Shown: piece after piece, positions 34,383 through 44,148 of the stretch | How positions within the stretch are numbered: the stretch's first letter is position 1 | How the letters are laid out: the number at the start of each line of letters is the position of its first letter | Assembly (NCBI GenBank): GCA_016866335.1 | Contig: VGMT01000012.1 | Coordinates: 1-64,000, forward strand | Source: Bacteroidota bacterium | Lineage (GTDB): Bacteria; Bacteroidota; Bacteroidia; CAIKAF01 | Reading direction: 5' to 3' | Length of the DNA stretch: 64,000 nucleotides | Translations under genes and position numbers: made by a program | Notes under the pieces: model-generated | The model's database searches: none | Seen by the model: the letters and a program-made list of their open reading frames with translations, nothing else | What the model was told of the DNA's origin: nothing

Positions 34383-35920
34383 ACCGCACGCAAATTCAAC
34401 GCCTACGGTTCATTTTGGGCGATCAACTGAACGAAACCCATACTTGGTTTGCAGAACCTTGTGGGCAGACGCTATACCTTATGGCCGAAATGCGTCAGGA
34501 AACCGATTATGTAACCCACCATGCCCAAAAGGTTTTGGGCATTTTTGCGGCCATGCGTTTGTTTGCAGAACGCCTGCGCAGCAAGGGGCATCGGGTTCAA
34601 TACCTTTCTATTTTAGACTCCCAAAACCAGCAAGCCGCAGCCCTGAATCTGCGGCATTGGCAAACATTAACGGGGGCAAGCTGCGTGGAATACTTGGAGC
34701 CAGACGAGTACCGGCTAGACCAGGAATTGGGGAAAGCCGCCCAAGAATACGGCTGGACCATGTGCAGCACCGAACATTTTTTGACCGACAGAAGCACCTT
34801 AAGCGGCATGTTTACGGGTAAAAAAACCTACTTAATGGAACGTTTTTATCGGCAAATGCGGGTAAACCACGGGGTATTGATGCAGGGAAATGCGCCATTG
34901 GGTGGGCAATGGAATTATGATGCTCAAAACAGAAAGCCCTACAAAGGGTCGCCCCCCTTGCCCGCCCTTCCGGAATCCAAGCTTCTTTTAACTCCGCTGT
35001 GGACCGAAATTCAGCAGGCTGGAATTCAAACCTTGGGCGAGCCAAGTTCTGAGGCCTTTCCTTGGCCCATTACCCGCCTTGAGGCCCTTGATTTACTAAA
35101 GCAGTTCGTTGAACATAGGCTTACTTGGTTTGGCGATTTTCAAGATGCCATGAATACCTCAGAACCATTCTTGTGGCACAGCCGCCTGAGCTTTGCCCTG
35201 AACATAAAATTGATTGGTCCCTTGGAGGTTGTTCGGGCCGCCGAAGCCGCTCACAAAGCCAATCCTGAAGCCTATCCTTTGCATGGTGTTGAAGGATTTA
35301 TTCGTCAAATTTTGGGTTGGCGCGAATACATGCGCGGTATTTATTGGGCAGAAATGCCTGAATTTGGACTGAAAAATTACTTTGACCACCAACGGCCCTT
35401 GCCAAATTGGTTTTGGACCGGAAAAACAAAGATGCACTGCCTAAGCCAAGCCATTGGACAGTCGCTGCAGCACGGCTACGCCCACCACATTCAACGGCTT
35501 ATGGTAACAGGGGCTTTTGCCCTGATGGCGGGAATCGACCCCAACGAACTAGACCGCTGGTATTTAGGAATTTACATTGATGCCTTTGAGTGGGTTGAAA
35601 TCACCAATACCCGAGGTATGAGCCAATTTGCAGACGGCGGAATTGTTGGCACCAAACCCTATTTGGGGTCGGCTGCCTACATTCATAAAATGAGCAATTA
35701 TTGTGGGAGCTGCCAATACAACCGGCAGGAAAAATTGGGCGACAATGCCTGCCCGCTCAACAGCTTGTATTGGCATTTTTACCACCGGCATCGGGAAAAA
35801 CTTCGCAACAATCCCCGCATTGGCATGATGTATCCTACTTGGGACCGAATGGGAGAGGAACAACAGGTGGCCATTTTGGCTCAGGCCGAACGCAATTTAA
35901 AACGGATAGAGGACCTTTGA
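34373..35920 (+). CDS. Iron-sulfur bacterial cryptochrome/photolyase (FeS-BCP)
   Basis: A 515-residue member of the bacterial (6-4)-photolyase-like FeS-BCP family. Seen: LRFILGDQLNETHTWF at the start, GFIRQILGWREYMRGIYW, the FAD region ending ITNTRGMSQFADGGIVGTKPY, and the cluster cysteines NYCGSCQYN plus NACPLN (CxxC-x12-C); MHCLSQAIGQ probably supplies the fourth ligand. FAD, a lumazine-type antenna and a 4Fe-4S cluster are expected from the family. It starts inside the DUF429 gene (10-bp overlap), so it is translated from the same operon as the DASH cryptochrome. Confidence 0.92.
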   Translation: MDINRTQIQRLRFILGDQLNETHTWFAEPCGQTLYLMAEMRQETDYVTHHAQKVLGIFAAMRLFAERLRSKGHRVQYLSILDSQNQQAAALNLRHWQTLTGASCVEYLEPDEYRLDQELGKAAQEYGWTMCSTEHFLTDRSTLSGMFTGKKTYLMERFYRQMRVNHGVLMQGNAPLGGQWNYDAQNRKPYKGSPPLPALPESKLLLTPLWTEIQQAGIQTLGEPSSEAFPWPITRLEALDLLKQFVEHRLTWFGDFQDAMNTSEPFLWHSRLSFALNIKLIGPLEVVRAAEAAHKANPEAYPLHGVEGFIRQILGWREYMRGIYWAEMPEFGLKNYFDHQRPLPNWFWTGKTKMHCLSQAIGQSLQHGYAHHIQRLMVTGAFALMAGIDPNELDRWYLGIYIDAFEWVEITNTRGMSQFADGGIVGTKPYLGSAAYIHKMSNYCGSCQYNRQEKLGDNACPLNSLYWHFYHRHREKLRNNPRIGMMYPTWDRMGEEQQVAILAQAERNLKRIEDL

Positions 35921-36019
35921 TGGGGGGACACCGCTCCATTGCTAATGTCGTAGGGACCTAAGACCGTTTGCCGTTTGGGATTGGCGAAACGGCATGAGCC
36001 ATATTGGGACTTTGGGTTG

Positions 36020-36748
36020 CTAGTTGCTGCCAAAAACCTTTTTTAGCAGTTCAGAACTGCGAGCCAAAGGGTCTTTACGAATTTTTCGTTCTTCTTCTGC
36101 CACCATTGTAAAAAGGCCATCCACGGCTTTTTGGGTAGCAAAATCGACCAGGTCGGGGTTCACCTTCTGAACCAGAGGAATCTTATTGTAGGTTTCCATT
36201 GTTTGTGTCCAAAAACGGGTAGCCCCTACTTTGTCGAGCGAAGTTTGAACAATGGGTTTAAACGCATTGACCAAATCTGTTCGGGTAGATTTTTTAAGGT
36301 AGTCGGTGCCGGATTGTTCACCTCCCTTTATCAGTTGAATGGCGTCGTTCAAGGTCATGGATTGAATGGCTTTGAGAAAAATGGCTTTGGCTTGAGGCCC
36401 GGCATCCTCGGCCGCACGGTTCACCGAAAGCACTACATTGTCGCACAAGGCGTTCATGCCCATGGAACGCAACCTTGATTCTACCTGTTGGGCATCGGGC
36501 GGAAAGGGAATTTTAATCTTGGGGTTCCCAAAGTAACCGTTCTCTTTTGAAACCATGGCGACCCCCCATTCTGTGCCTTTTGAAAAGGCCTCTTTTAGGG
36601 CGCGCGCCGCCTCTTCTTCGGTAAATCCAGTTGCAGTTCCAGCGCCTTTTACCATTCCAGAGGCCTTTTTCTGCAAATCTTTTAATCCTTGAGCAGAAAG
36701 GGCGCAACCAAGCGCTAACGAAAAAAGAAGAGCAAGGGTAGGCTTCAT
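36020..36748 (-). CDS. DUF4197 domain-containing exported protein
   Basis: A 242-residue protein with a signal peptide (~1-19, ALSAQG). The rest is a helical DUF4197 domain: EEAARALKEAFSKGTEWGV, IPFPPDAQQVESRLRSMG, SMTLNDAIQLIKGGEQSGTDYLK, and DFATQKAVDGLFTMVAEEE. The family is widespread in Bacteroidota and Gammaproteobacteria with no assigned function. It is a single gene facing the photolyase operon (convergent). Confidence 0.88.
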   Translation of the reverse strand: MKPTLALLFSLALGCALSAQGLKDLQKKASGMVKGAGTATGFTEEEAARALKEAFSKGTEWGVAMVSKENGYFGNPKIKIPFPPDAQQVESRLRSMGMNALCDNVVLSVNRAAEDAGPQAKAIFLKAIQSMTLNDAIQLIKGGEQSGTDYLKKSTRTDLVNAFKPIVQTSLDKVGATRFWTQTMETYNKIPLVQKVNPDLVDFATQKAVDGLFTMVAEEERKIRKDPLARSSELLKKVFGSN

Positions 36749-36932
36749 AATTTGTATGGATTGGGTGAAGGCTTTGGTGCAATAAAGATACGGGTTATTT
36801 TATTGAAGCAGGTCTATGCGCCTGCCCCAACCTCTCCGCCTGCCCCCTGCCGCCCATTAATAATCATTAAAACTGCCGTCCATTTTTGCGAAATACAAGC
36901 AATTTCATACATTTACTTTAAAATTACGCCCT

Positions 36933-38657
36933 ATGCGCAAAACAATTATTCTTAGCCTAACCCTTTTAGGTTCGCTATTGTGCACTTCGCTAACAGCCCA
37001 GCAAGTGTATTTTGAGAATTTTGAGGGGAATCAACCGATGGTGTCGATGAACACCAACGATGTGAACAGCAGTTCCACCTTTGATAACAACTGGATAATC
37101 AACAACAAATATACCGGAGGGCAATTCACCCCCATCAGTGGAACTTGTTTTAATACCCTAAACATTCCCAACACCGCGGCTCAGCCCAATTCCATGAGCA
37201 CGCCAAACGGAAAATACATGCACATTGCCTCTTCGCAATCTCAGCTGGGCATGAATCCGATAGACAATTGCCACTACACGGCTGCCGATAACGCATGTTA
37301 TTATGCGGGGAACTATTTTACCCGCACAACAGCCATCAATACTTCGGGCCTAACAGGGGTTACCTTAAAATTTTGGTGGATTTCGGGAGGCTCACCCAAT
37401 GCTTTTGGTGAAATGTATTACAGCACCAATGGCGGTTCAACTTGGACTCAATGGCCTGGATTAAATTTGGCAAATCAATCCAGCTGGACCCAAACCGTTA
37501 TTTCTTCAAATCTTTTTGACAACCGTCCAAGCCTTATGATTGGTTGGAGGTTTGTAAACAACAATGGACAGTCAGGAACCTTGCTTGCCATGGGAATCGA
37601 CAACATTGAATTGTCGGCACCGATTGTAACGCCAAACTTAGCTACAGGTGACCTTACCACGGGTAACGTGTTGTGTCCTGGCATGAGCGTCACCGTTCCA
37701 TTCACCGTAACGGGTGGTAGCTTCCAAGGCAACAACAACTACGCCCTTGAAATGTCGGACGGTGCTGGAGTGTTTTCTGGAAACATTATTGGAACACAAT
37801 CTGGAACGGGCAGCGGCAGCATTACTGCAACCTTGCCGGCAAACCTTCCAGGTGGCAACGGATACAAATTCCGTGTTAATGCCTCCAACCCTATTGTTCA
37901 AGGAACAGCTACCCCTGGAACCTACCAAGTTCCCGATGCGCTTAACTTAAGTTTCACCCACACCATCAGCAGCCTTACCGTAAACGTAACCAATACCTCG
38001 TTGGTTTCTCCTGGAGCGCAATGGTTGTTTTGCCCCAATAATGCAACAGGTCAGGGAATCAATTACTCCCACACCTTTGCCGCAAGCGGCACCTATTGCG
38101 TTTGTTTGACCGCCAACAATGGCTGTGTTGCAGACACCATTTGCCAAGACGTTACTGTTTGTGCCGATGTAATTGCCGATTTGTTGCCATCGGTGAGCGG
38201 CCCTGTTGTAACCATTCCAAACAACGTAAGTGGGGCTGATAGCGTGGTTGTGATTTTTGTAGGTTTAGATACCGCCTACAACCCCGTTTTCCCATATCAA
38301 TACACCTACACCACATTGGGTCCTAAAACCATTTGCATGTATGCCTACAACGATTGCGGAAACAGCGACTCAAGTTGTGTTGATATCACCATTAGCTCTA
38401 CCCAAGGGCTAAACACTTCCATTGATGGAATACGGATTTCACCCAACCCCGCCAATCAGAATGTGCACATCAATGCAAGCAACATGAAGAGTTTGCGTTT
38501 GATCAACATGACAGGACAAACCGTTCTGCGGCGGCATTTTGATAGCCCAAAACAGGAAACGGAACTGGATTTAGGCGCTTTGGCTAACGGAGTTTACATC
38601 CTAGAGATTCAGGCGGATCAAAAATCCATAAATCAAAGGTTGTTGATTCAGCATTGA
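36933..38657 (+). CDS. T9SS-exported protein with PKD-like region
   Basis: A 574-residue exported protein. It has a signal peptide (~1-22, LTAQ), an N-terminal beta-sandwich with choice-of-anchor-J-like phrases (YSTNGGSTWTQWPGLN, MGIDNIELSAP), a middle region rich in Thr/Asn, and PKD-like stretches (THTISSLTVNVTNTS, YTYTTLGPKTICMYAYND). The last ~75 residues are a type A T9SS sorting domain (ISPNPANQNVHINAS, GVYILEIQADQKS). A strong terminator follows. It is predicted to be cell-surface or released. Confidence 0.85.
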   Translation: MRKTIILSLTLLGSLLCTSLTAQQVYFENFEGNQPMVSMNTNDVNSSSTFDNNWIINNKYTGGQFTPISGTCFNTLNIPNTAAQPNSMSTPNGKYMHIASSQSQLGMNPIDNCHYTAADNACYYAGNYFTRTTAINTSGLTGVTLKFWWISGGSPNAFGEMYYSTNGGSTWTQWPGLNLANQSSWTQTVISSNLFDNRPSLMIGWRFVNNNGQSGTLLAMGIDNIELSAPIVTPNLATGDLTTGNVLCPGMSVTVPFTVTGGSFQGNNNYALEMSDGAGVFSGNIIGTQSGTGSGSITATLPANLPGGNGYKFRVNASNPIVQGTATPGTYQVPDALNLSFTHTISSLTVNVTNTSLVSPGAQWLFCPNNATGQGINYSHTFAASGTYCVCLTANNGCVADTICQDVTVCADVIADLLPSVSGPVVTIPNNVSGADSVVVIFVGLDTAYNPVFPYQYTYTTLGPKTICMYAYNDCGNSDSSCVDITISSTQGLNTSIDGIRISPNPANQNVHINASNMKSLRLINMTGQTVLRRHFDSPKQETELDLGALANGVYILEIQADQKSINQRLLIQH

Positions 38658-38675
38658 TTGAAATAACTTAATTGA

Positions 38676-38711
38676 AAAGGCTGCTCTGAAAACAGAGCAG
38701 CCTTTTTTTGT
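38676..38711 (+). terminator. Rho-independent terminator
   Basis: AAAAGGCTGCTCTG, AAAA loop and CAGAGCAGCC followed by seven T: a perfect long stem. Confidence 0.93.
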
Positions 38712-38734
38712 TTAGGAATTTTTGGCGGGCTTTT

Positions 38735-38830
38735 GGTGTATGGGGTTTTAGCCACGAATGCACGAATGGGTGTGGTTGTGGCTGAAGCCAGCCAAGAAGG
38801 AAAATATGGGGATAGGCTTTGCCCCATTCG
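38735..38830. repeat. Single copy of the CACGAATGCACGAATG repeat
   Basis: It has TGTATGGGGTTTTAGCCACG, then AATGCACGAATGGGTGTGG and the tail AGGAAAATATGGGGATAGGC, matching units of the array at 16.6-17.4 kb in reverse orientation. The 80 bp to the next gene hold nothing recognisable. Confidence 0.8.
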
Positions 38831-38913
38831 CAGCCTTTGGAAGCAAAACCTTGTCTTCAAATAAATTCCATGAAAACTTGCTTTAAAAGGCGGTTTTTAA
38901 TAGTTTTAACCCT

Positions 38914-41229
38914 ATGTTACCGAGACGATTCTTTTTCATTCTTGGCTTTAGTGCCAGTTTTTTGGGTGCCCGGGGACAAATGCCTTCTTTGCCGCTCAAT
39001 GAAACAGGAACGGCATCAAATTTTGAGCCATGGAACGAAGCCATGGTGGCTAAAAAAGAATTGAGCGACGCCTTTCGAAGAACGTATTATTTAACCAACG
39101 GAAGAGTCGTTGGGCAAACTTCGAGAACAGCTATTAATTACAAAACAGCGGCGGAGAACTGGGCTGAGATTGAGGCTTTGCCTACAACAACCGATGGCCT
39201 TGTTTACACAGCAAAAAGACAATCGTTTCCAGTTGAACTTGAATTAAATACCGGCTGGGCTAAGGTTGGGCATATGCGGTACCGGGCCTTGAAAGTATTG
39301 GGCAAAGAACTTCCTGAATTAAAGCAAGGGGCCAGCCCAGGCATCTTTGAGCAGCAGGTTTCGGTGGGAATAATCCGAACGACAGAATTTAAGCATAACG
39401 CATTGAAAACAAGCGTTTGGTTGAACAATGTACCCACTGGGGTTCAAACTTGGTCAATCGAGGAGCAGCTTGAACTTCCTATGGGAGCCACGTTGGTTCC
39501 CGACAAAGAAATGCCGGGCTTGTTGCGGGTCGAGGTTCAACAAGAGGTGCTGGGATTAATCTATCCCGCATGGCTTAAAGATGCTCAAGGGCAATTTGCC
39601 TCTGCCGAATTTGAATTTCGTGTTGATGGCCAACAGGTATCGTTGAAGACGGTGCTACCTAAAGACTGGATAAATGATCCTTCCAGGGTTTTTCCCATCG
39701 AAATAGATCCTTTGGTAACCGGGCCTACCTCGGTGTTTGGGGGCGGCTTTATGCCCTCGTGCGATATGCCCAATTTTTATGTTGACAGTATTTTGGTAAG
39801 TGTACCTGCCATGATTACCATCACAGGGGCTTTTGTAACGGGAAGCTATTTTGCAAGTCCATTTACCGGAGCCACCATGGCGAATGGAACGATGTTTTTT
39901 AGTTCATCTTGCGGGAATTCACCCCAATTAACCGTTGCCCCTCCGATAGGCAATACCGCCGGAACTGCCTATTGTGCAAATCAGGATTACCGCAGCCCAT
40001 TAACCTGTTGTTTGCCCTCGGCCTGTACTACTCAAACCTTTTGGGTAAAAATGCATATTGGCCGCAATATTGGAGGGCCCGGCTGCAATTACAGCTATAT
40101 TTATTACGACATGAATTCGCCTTGGCCGTTTTCGGTTTACATAGAGGGAAGAACCATTGAAACGGCAAGTTCTGGCTGGATTTTAACGCCCAGTGAACAG
40201 TGTTCGGACGATTGCGAAGTTAAAATCAGGGCTTTTGCCCGCTATGGTGTTCCTCCATATTCCATTGTTCATCCCTGGCTTCAAGGGGTTGAGTCAATGG
40301 GTAATCCCAACATAGGCTGCCAAACCCCTTTGGTAAATAAAGAGGTTACAGCCACCCGTCCTAATTGCCCCGACTTTTGCGTAGAAAACCCAAATCTGCC
40401 TGTTCCTGCTCCTGTTGTGCGAGACCAATGCAACAATGGAATCCAAGGATTTGCATCTAAACTCTTGTCTATCAAACCCACTCCTGAAATTTCAGCCTCG
40501 ACCAACCTCGTTGAGCTATGCAGTGGGGAATCTGCAAGTATCTTATTTGATGCATGCCCCGATGGGGTTGATGTGAACTGGTCTGGAGGAGGTTTTCAAG
40601 GTCAAAATCAGTTGGATACCACCATGGTAAATACCGGAAACGACACCTTAACCGTAGTTTATCAGGCTACGGCTTCATTAAATGGATGTACGGCTCCGCC
40701 AATTGGTGCAACCATTCACACCTATCCACTACCCGATGCATCGATGGTATTGCCGCAGGTGGCCATCATCAATACAGATGTTCCATTGTTGGACTCATCC
40801 GATTACAGCGGCGGCTTGCCACAAAACATAGAATGGCTTCTGCCTGGCGGAAGTTCGGTAAATGGCAGTCCCGCCACCTTCGCGTTTAGCTCGGTTGGCG
40901 AACAAGAGGTTTGCCTGGTTGTAGAAACCAATTATGGCTGTAGAGATACCACCTGCAAAACAATCATGATAATACCTCCAGATGTGCCCTCTCCGAATGT
41001 GGTTACTCCGAACGCCGATGGAGAAAACGATGCTCTGGCCTTTGAATATTTAAGCTTTTTCGGTCCCGCACGTTTGACTGTTTTTAATCGTTGGGGCGTT
41101 GTTGTGTATTCAAACTCTGATTATCAAAACGATTGGATTCCAACGGTTAACGACGGCACCTATTTTTATGAATTGATCTTGGCCGACGGAAAAACCAAAA
41201 CGAGCACCTTGCTTGTGGTTCGGCCTTAG
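38914..41229 (+). CDS. T9SS type B protein with gliding-motility-like C-terminal domain
   Basis: A 771-residue exported protein. The start MLPRRFFFILGFSASFLGARG is a signal peptide. There is no recognised enzyme domain in the first 500 residues. A central Cys-containing beta-rich region and a PKD-like part (residues ~590-690) come before the C-terminal ~85 residues, which form a CHU_C/type B sorting domain (PNVVTPNADGENDALAFEYL, RLTVFNRWGVVVYSNSDYQN, DGTYFYELILADGK). It is exported by the type IX system and probably attached to the surface. Copies of the CACGAATG repeat lie on both sides of the gene. Confidence 0.85.
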   Translation: MLPRRFFFILGFSASFLGARGQMPSLPLNETGTASNFEPWNEAMVAKKELSDAFRRTYYLTNGRVVGQTSRTAINYKTAAENWAEIEALPTTTDGLVYTAKRQSFPVELELNTGWAKVGHMRYRALKVLGKELPELKQGASPGIFEQQVSVGIIRTTEFKHNALKTSVWLNNVPTGVQTWSIEEQLELPMGATLVPDKEMPGLLRVEVQQEVLGLIYPAWLKDAQGQFASAEFEFRVDGQQVSLKTVLPKDWINDPSRVFPIEIDPLVTGPTSVFGGGFMPSCDMPNFYVDSILVSVPAMITITGAFVTGSYFASPFTGATMANGTMFFSSSCGNSPQLTVAPPIGNTAGTAYCANQDYRSPLTCCLPSACTTQTFWVKMHIGRNIGGPGCNYSYIYYDMNSPWPFSVYIEGRTIETASSGWILTPSEQCSDDCEVKIRAFARYGVPPYSIVHPWLQGVESMGNPNIGCQTPLVNKEVTATRPNCPDFCVENPNLPVPAPVVRDQCNNGIQGFASKLLSIKPTPEISASTNLVELCSGESASILFDACPDGVDVNWSGGGFQGQNQLDTTMVNTGNDTLTVVYQATASLNGCTAPPIGATIHTYPLPDASMVLPQVAIINTDVPLLDSSDYSGGLPQNIEWLLPGGSSVNGSPATFAFSSVGEQEVCLVVETNYGCRDTTCKTIMIIPPDVPSPNVVTPNADGENDALAFEYLSFFGPARLTVFNRWGVVVYSNSDYQNDWIPTVNDGTYFYELILADGKTKTSTLLVVRP

Positions 41230-41560
41230 GTAGGCCACGAATGCACGAATGGGTGTGGTTGTAGCTGAAGCCACGCAATAAGGAAAATATGGGGTTAGGC
41301 TTTGGGGGTATGGGGTTTTAGCCACGAATGCACGAATGATTGTGGTTGTGGCTTTAGCCCCAAAAACAAAACAATCGTGCATTCGTGGCAAAGCTATCTG
41401 CGGCTTAAATTCCTTGCGCCAATCTCGCCCCAATACATACCATTCGTGCATTCGTGGCTACCCCCTTACAACGTAATTCCAATAATAACCCATTATGAAA
41501 ACCACGCCAATCTCGCCCCAATAACAAAACATTCGTGCATTCGTGGCTAAGCTATCTGCG
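41230..41560. repeat. Cluster of CACGAATGCACGAATG-type repeats
   Basis: It has landmarks in both orientations (41236, 41324, 41375, 41446, 41530). The 41440-41550 part is homologous to the 86-bp units at 16574-16745, in inverse orientation. Frames crossing this stretch are repeat artefacts. Confidence 0.8.
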
Positions 41561-41648
41561 GCTTGGGTTGATTTGGGGGTTTGTGAATTAAGCTGGGACT
41601 GAGCTGCTGGAATTGGGGCTTTTTTTTTAGAATTTCAGTGTTAAATTT
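41561..41648 (+). pseudogene. Degraded duplicate of the porin 3' end
   Basis: Reading forward, CTTGGGTTGATTTGGGGG, then TTTGTGAATTAA encodes LGLIWGFVN and a stop, identical in protein to the end of the porin at 141-171 (one synonymous base in the first codons). The non-coding 3' flank also matches as far as TGTTAAATTT, with small gaps. No further upstream porin sequence remains; repeat copies border it on both sides. Confidence 0.75.
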
Positions 41649-41834
41649 GAGTGCTTAGCTATCCGGGGCTAGGGTTTTAGCCACGAATGCACGAATGATT
41701 GTGGTTGTGGCTGAAGCCACCCAAGAAGGAAAATATGGGGCTGGGCTTTTGGTGTATGGGGTTTTAGCCTCAGATTCGGGATTCTAAAATCCATCAAACC
41801 TTTTTATTCTTGCTACCTTTGCAAGGTAAATCTT
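41649..41834. repeat. Further CACGAATG repeat copy and nfu upstream region
   Basis: Another unit in the same orientation as at 38.7 kb lies at about 41675-41768. After it TACCTTTG (41814-41821) is a likely -7 box for nfu, with no clear TTTG upstream. Confidence 0.6.
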
Positions 41835-41864
41835 GTGTCTAAACCCAACACAAAAGCCCAAACC

Positions 41865-42461
41865 ATGAGTAGTCCATTGCAGGTATACGCCGAAACAACT
41901 CCCAACCCCGCCACCATGAAATTTGTGGTCAATCTTCCCTTGCTTCCCAACCAGAGTGCCGAATTCAGTAGCCCCGAAATGGCAGGAACCGATGATTTAA
42001 TAGGGGCGTTATTTCGCTTTTCGTACATTAAGTCGGTTTACATCGCTTCCAATTTTGTTACCTTAACAAAAATTGAGGGGGTTGAATGGTACGAGCGCAT
42101 GAATGAAATCCGGACTTACATTCGTGATTTTTTGGAGGCGGGAAACCCCGTCATCACAAAAATGCCCCCTAAGAAGCAAGCCATTCAACCACTTGGCCAA
42201 GAGCCCTTGCTTGAGTCAGAGGTCGATGCGAAAATAACCGAGATATTGGATGAATACATTCGGCCTGCGGTTGAACAAGATGGGGGGGAAGTTGCCTACC
42301 GGGGTTTTAAAGAAGGCACAGTGTATGTGGCTATGCGCGGTTCTTGTGCGGGTTGTCCAAGTTCTACTTTGACTCTTAAAGCGGGTATTGAGCAACTCTT
42401 AAAGCGCATGGTCCCCGGGGTTGAACAGGTGGTAGCCGAAAACGATTTAGAGGAAGTATAG
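41865..42461 (+). CDS. NifU/Nfu-type iron-sulfur scaffold protein
   Basis: A 198-residue Fe-S cluster carrier. The N-terminal Nfu_N domain (YAETTPNPATMKFVVNLPLL, ESPLIGALF-like TDDLIGALFRFSYIKSVYIA) is followed by the NifU C-terminal domain (LDEYIRPAVEQDGGEVAYRG) with the cluster-binding CAGCPSSTLTLKAGIE. The start ATG 41865 is preferred; GTG 41835 would add ten residues that begin soon after the -7 box. It is full length for Bacteroidota homologues. Confidence 0.9.
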   Translation: MSSPLQVYAETTPNPATMKFVVNLPLLPNQSAEFSSPEMAGTDDLIGALFRFSYIKSVYIASNFVTLTKIEGVEWYERMNEIRTYIRDFLEAGNPVITKMPPKKQAIQPLGQEPLLESEVDAKITEILDEYIRPAVEQDGGEVAYRGFKEGTVYVAMRGSCAGCPSSTLTLKAGIEQLLKRMVPGVEQVVAENDLEEV

Positions 42462-42483
42462 TTTTTTGAAACCCGCCTGTTTT

Positions 42484-44148
42484 CTACCAACGGGCCTGAT
42501 AACCAATGTGGATTTTTGATTGCCCAAACCCAGGGCTTTCCCCCGGAATTATTCCTAAGGCATAAACCACAGAGAACGAACCCGCTTGAGTCAAAAATGT
42601 CAATCCCCCTCCTAACCCTATTTGCCATTGACTGCGCTTTACTTGGTTTAATTCAAGCCCAAAGCGACCCAGATCAAAAAGCACCTGAAACCATGAGCCC
42701 CGGTCAAAAACATACCGAATTTCAGTGTTGGCATAGGTAAACCAGGTGGAATAAAGAGATTCTTCGTCAACCCCGCGCAAGCTATGCAATCCCCCTAGCC
42801 TTCGAGTTTCACTCATCAGCAAATTCGAACTGTTCAGCCACCAAGCATGTGCCCTTAAATAGGCAATCCACCGTTTGTATATGGGCTGAATTAAAGCCGC
42901 CTCGGCTTCAATTTCAAAAACCAAGGCTTTGTTGGCAGCCCCTATGGTGTCGGTGCGAAATGTGCGTTCCCCTGTATTGGTCATAAACCTTAAAAGATGC
43001 CCCTTCATGGGCGTAATCGGATTGTCGGTGAATGCATGTTGCCATTTTAAACCAGCAGAAACGGCCGAGGCTTCAAGCCAACCCAGGCTCGGATTTTCGG
43101 CCCCCGGCGCTACCGTACTTTGCCGAAATTGAACAAACCCGGCTAGAACAGACATTCCCGATGGTTTCCAAGTAAGCCCCGTTCTCCCTTCAATTTGGGT
43201 AAAGGCTGAATCAATGCGAAACAAGCTAAAGTCGCCCATCCACCCAAGGCGCGTACCCAAAAGATAGGGCCAAGCGGCTTGAACCTTCAATTGTTAGGTC
43301 GAGGTTTGAAGGCGCTGCCACTTCAAGTTCAGTTGCTCGGTATATCCTAATACATTTTCCAAAGCCAAGTCCAATTCTCCCGTAAAAAGAAAGCCCCCCG
43401 TTTGGTTGTTTTCGGGCATAAGCCCTAGAATTCCAGAAAAACGATTTGTTTGGGCTTTTCTTAGTGGCCATTCCACATCTACTTTTCTACCTCTTTGGGT
43501 TATTTTGGCAACGCTTCCGGGCTGCAGCAACCCTGCCGATGACAGCGACCGACTTCCCTCTTCAATTTGTCTTCGATCTGCCGGACTTCCTGGATACACC
43601 CCACTCAAATGATGAAGCACTTTTGCCGAAAGAATAGTGGCAGGCATACACTGGACAGAATCGTAATGCAACTTTGGACCTAAATCAATAATGGCTTCAA
43701 TGGTTAAAAGCCCTGGCCCTTCGGATTCCGGTTTGGGTCGAAGATGGATTTTCGCTTGGGCATAACCCGCCTTTTGAAGCTCTTTCAGCTTCTTTTCCTT
43801 TATCTCTGACCACATTCCTGCACTTAAGCGCTGAGGCGTCGTGGGTAATTCGGAAAACATGCCTGGGTTTTCAACCAGAACATAATCCCACCTCATTCCC
43901 TTGTGAAGATTTACCCAAAGGGTGTCTCGAAGCAAAAGCAGGGAGTCGACCGAAGCAAGTACATAGCCCCTTTTTTGCAAACGATTCAATTCGGTTTGAA
44001 CCTTCTGCTGAGCTTCTGAGGAATCTTTACAGACACTATGTTGGCCTGGCCATTCGCTGTTTTTCAGGGGCGACAATACAACCTGAGCGGACAATGAAAA
44101 AGCAAAAGTCCAAACCAGAGCTACCCAAAAAATCGTTGGCATGAACAT
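42484..44148 (-). pseudogene. Omp85/BamA-like outer-membrane protein with an in-frame stop codon
   Basis: A ~554-codon reading frame for an Omp85-superfamily protein: signal peptide, POTRA-like repeats (residues ~45-270, e.g. KELQKAGYAQAKIHLR), then the barrel (KWQRLQTST ... VQAAWPYLLGTRLGW ... RLGGLHSLRGVDEESL with the conserved RG loop ... IHIGYQARW). One TAA at 43294-43296 interrupts it in the same frame, where CAA or GAA would restore the sequence. The second half could begin at a TTG three codons later but would lack any export signal. The start at 44148 overlaps the ung stop as TGATG. It may be a nonsense mutation or a sequencing error. Confidence 0.82.

Noticed and set aside
41110-41451. 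113-codon minus-strand frame after the CHU_C protein gene
   Set aside because: It runs through the CACGAATG repeats and the 3' end of the opposite gene.
43288-43290. TTG as an independent start for the Omp85 barrel half
   Set aside because: The half would lack a signal peptide and POTRA domains; a single TAA within one frame explains the data better.
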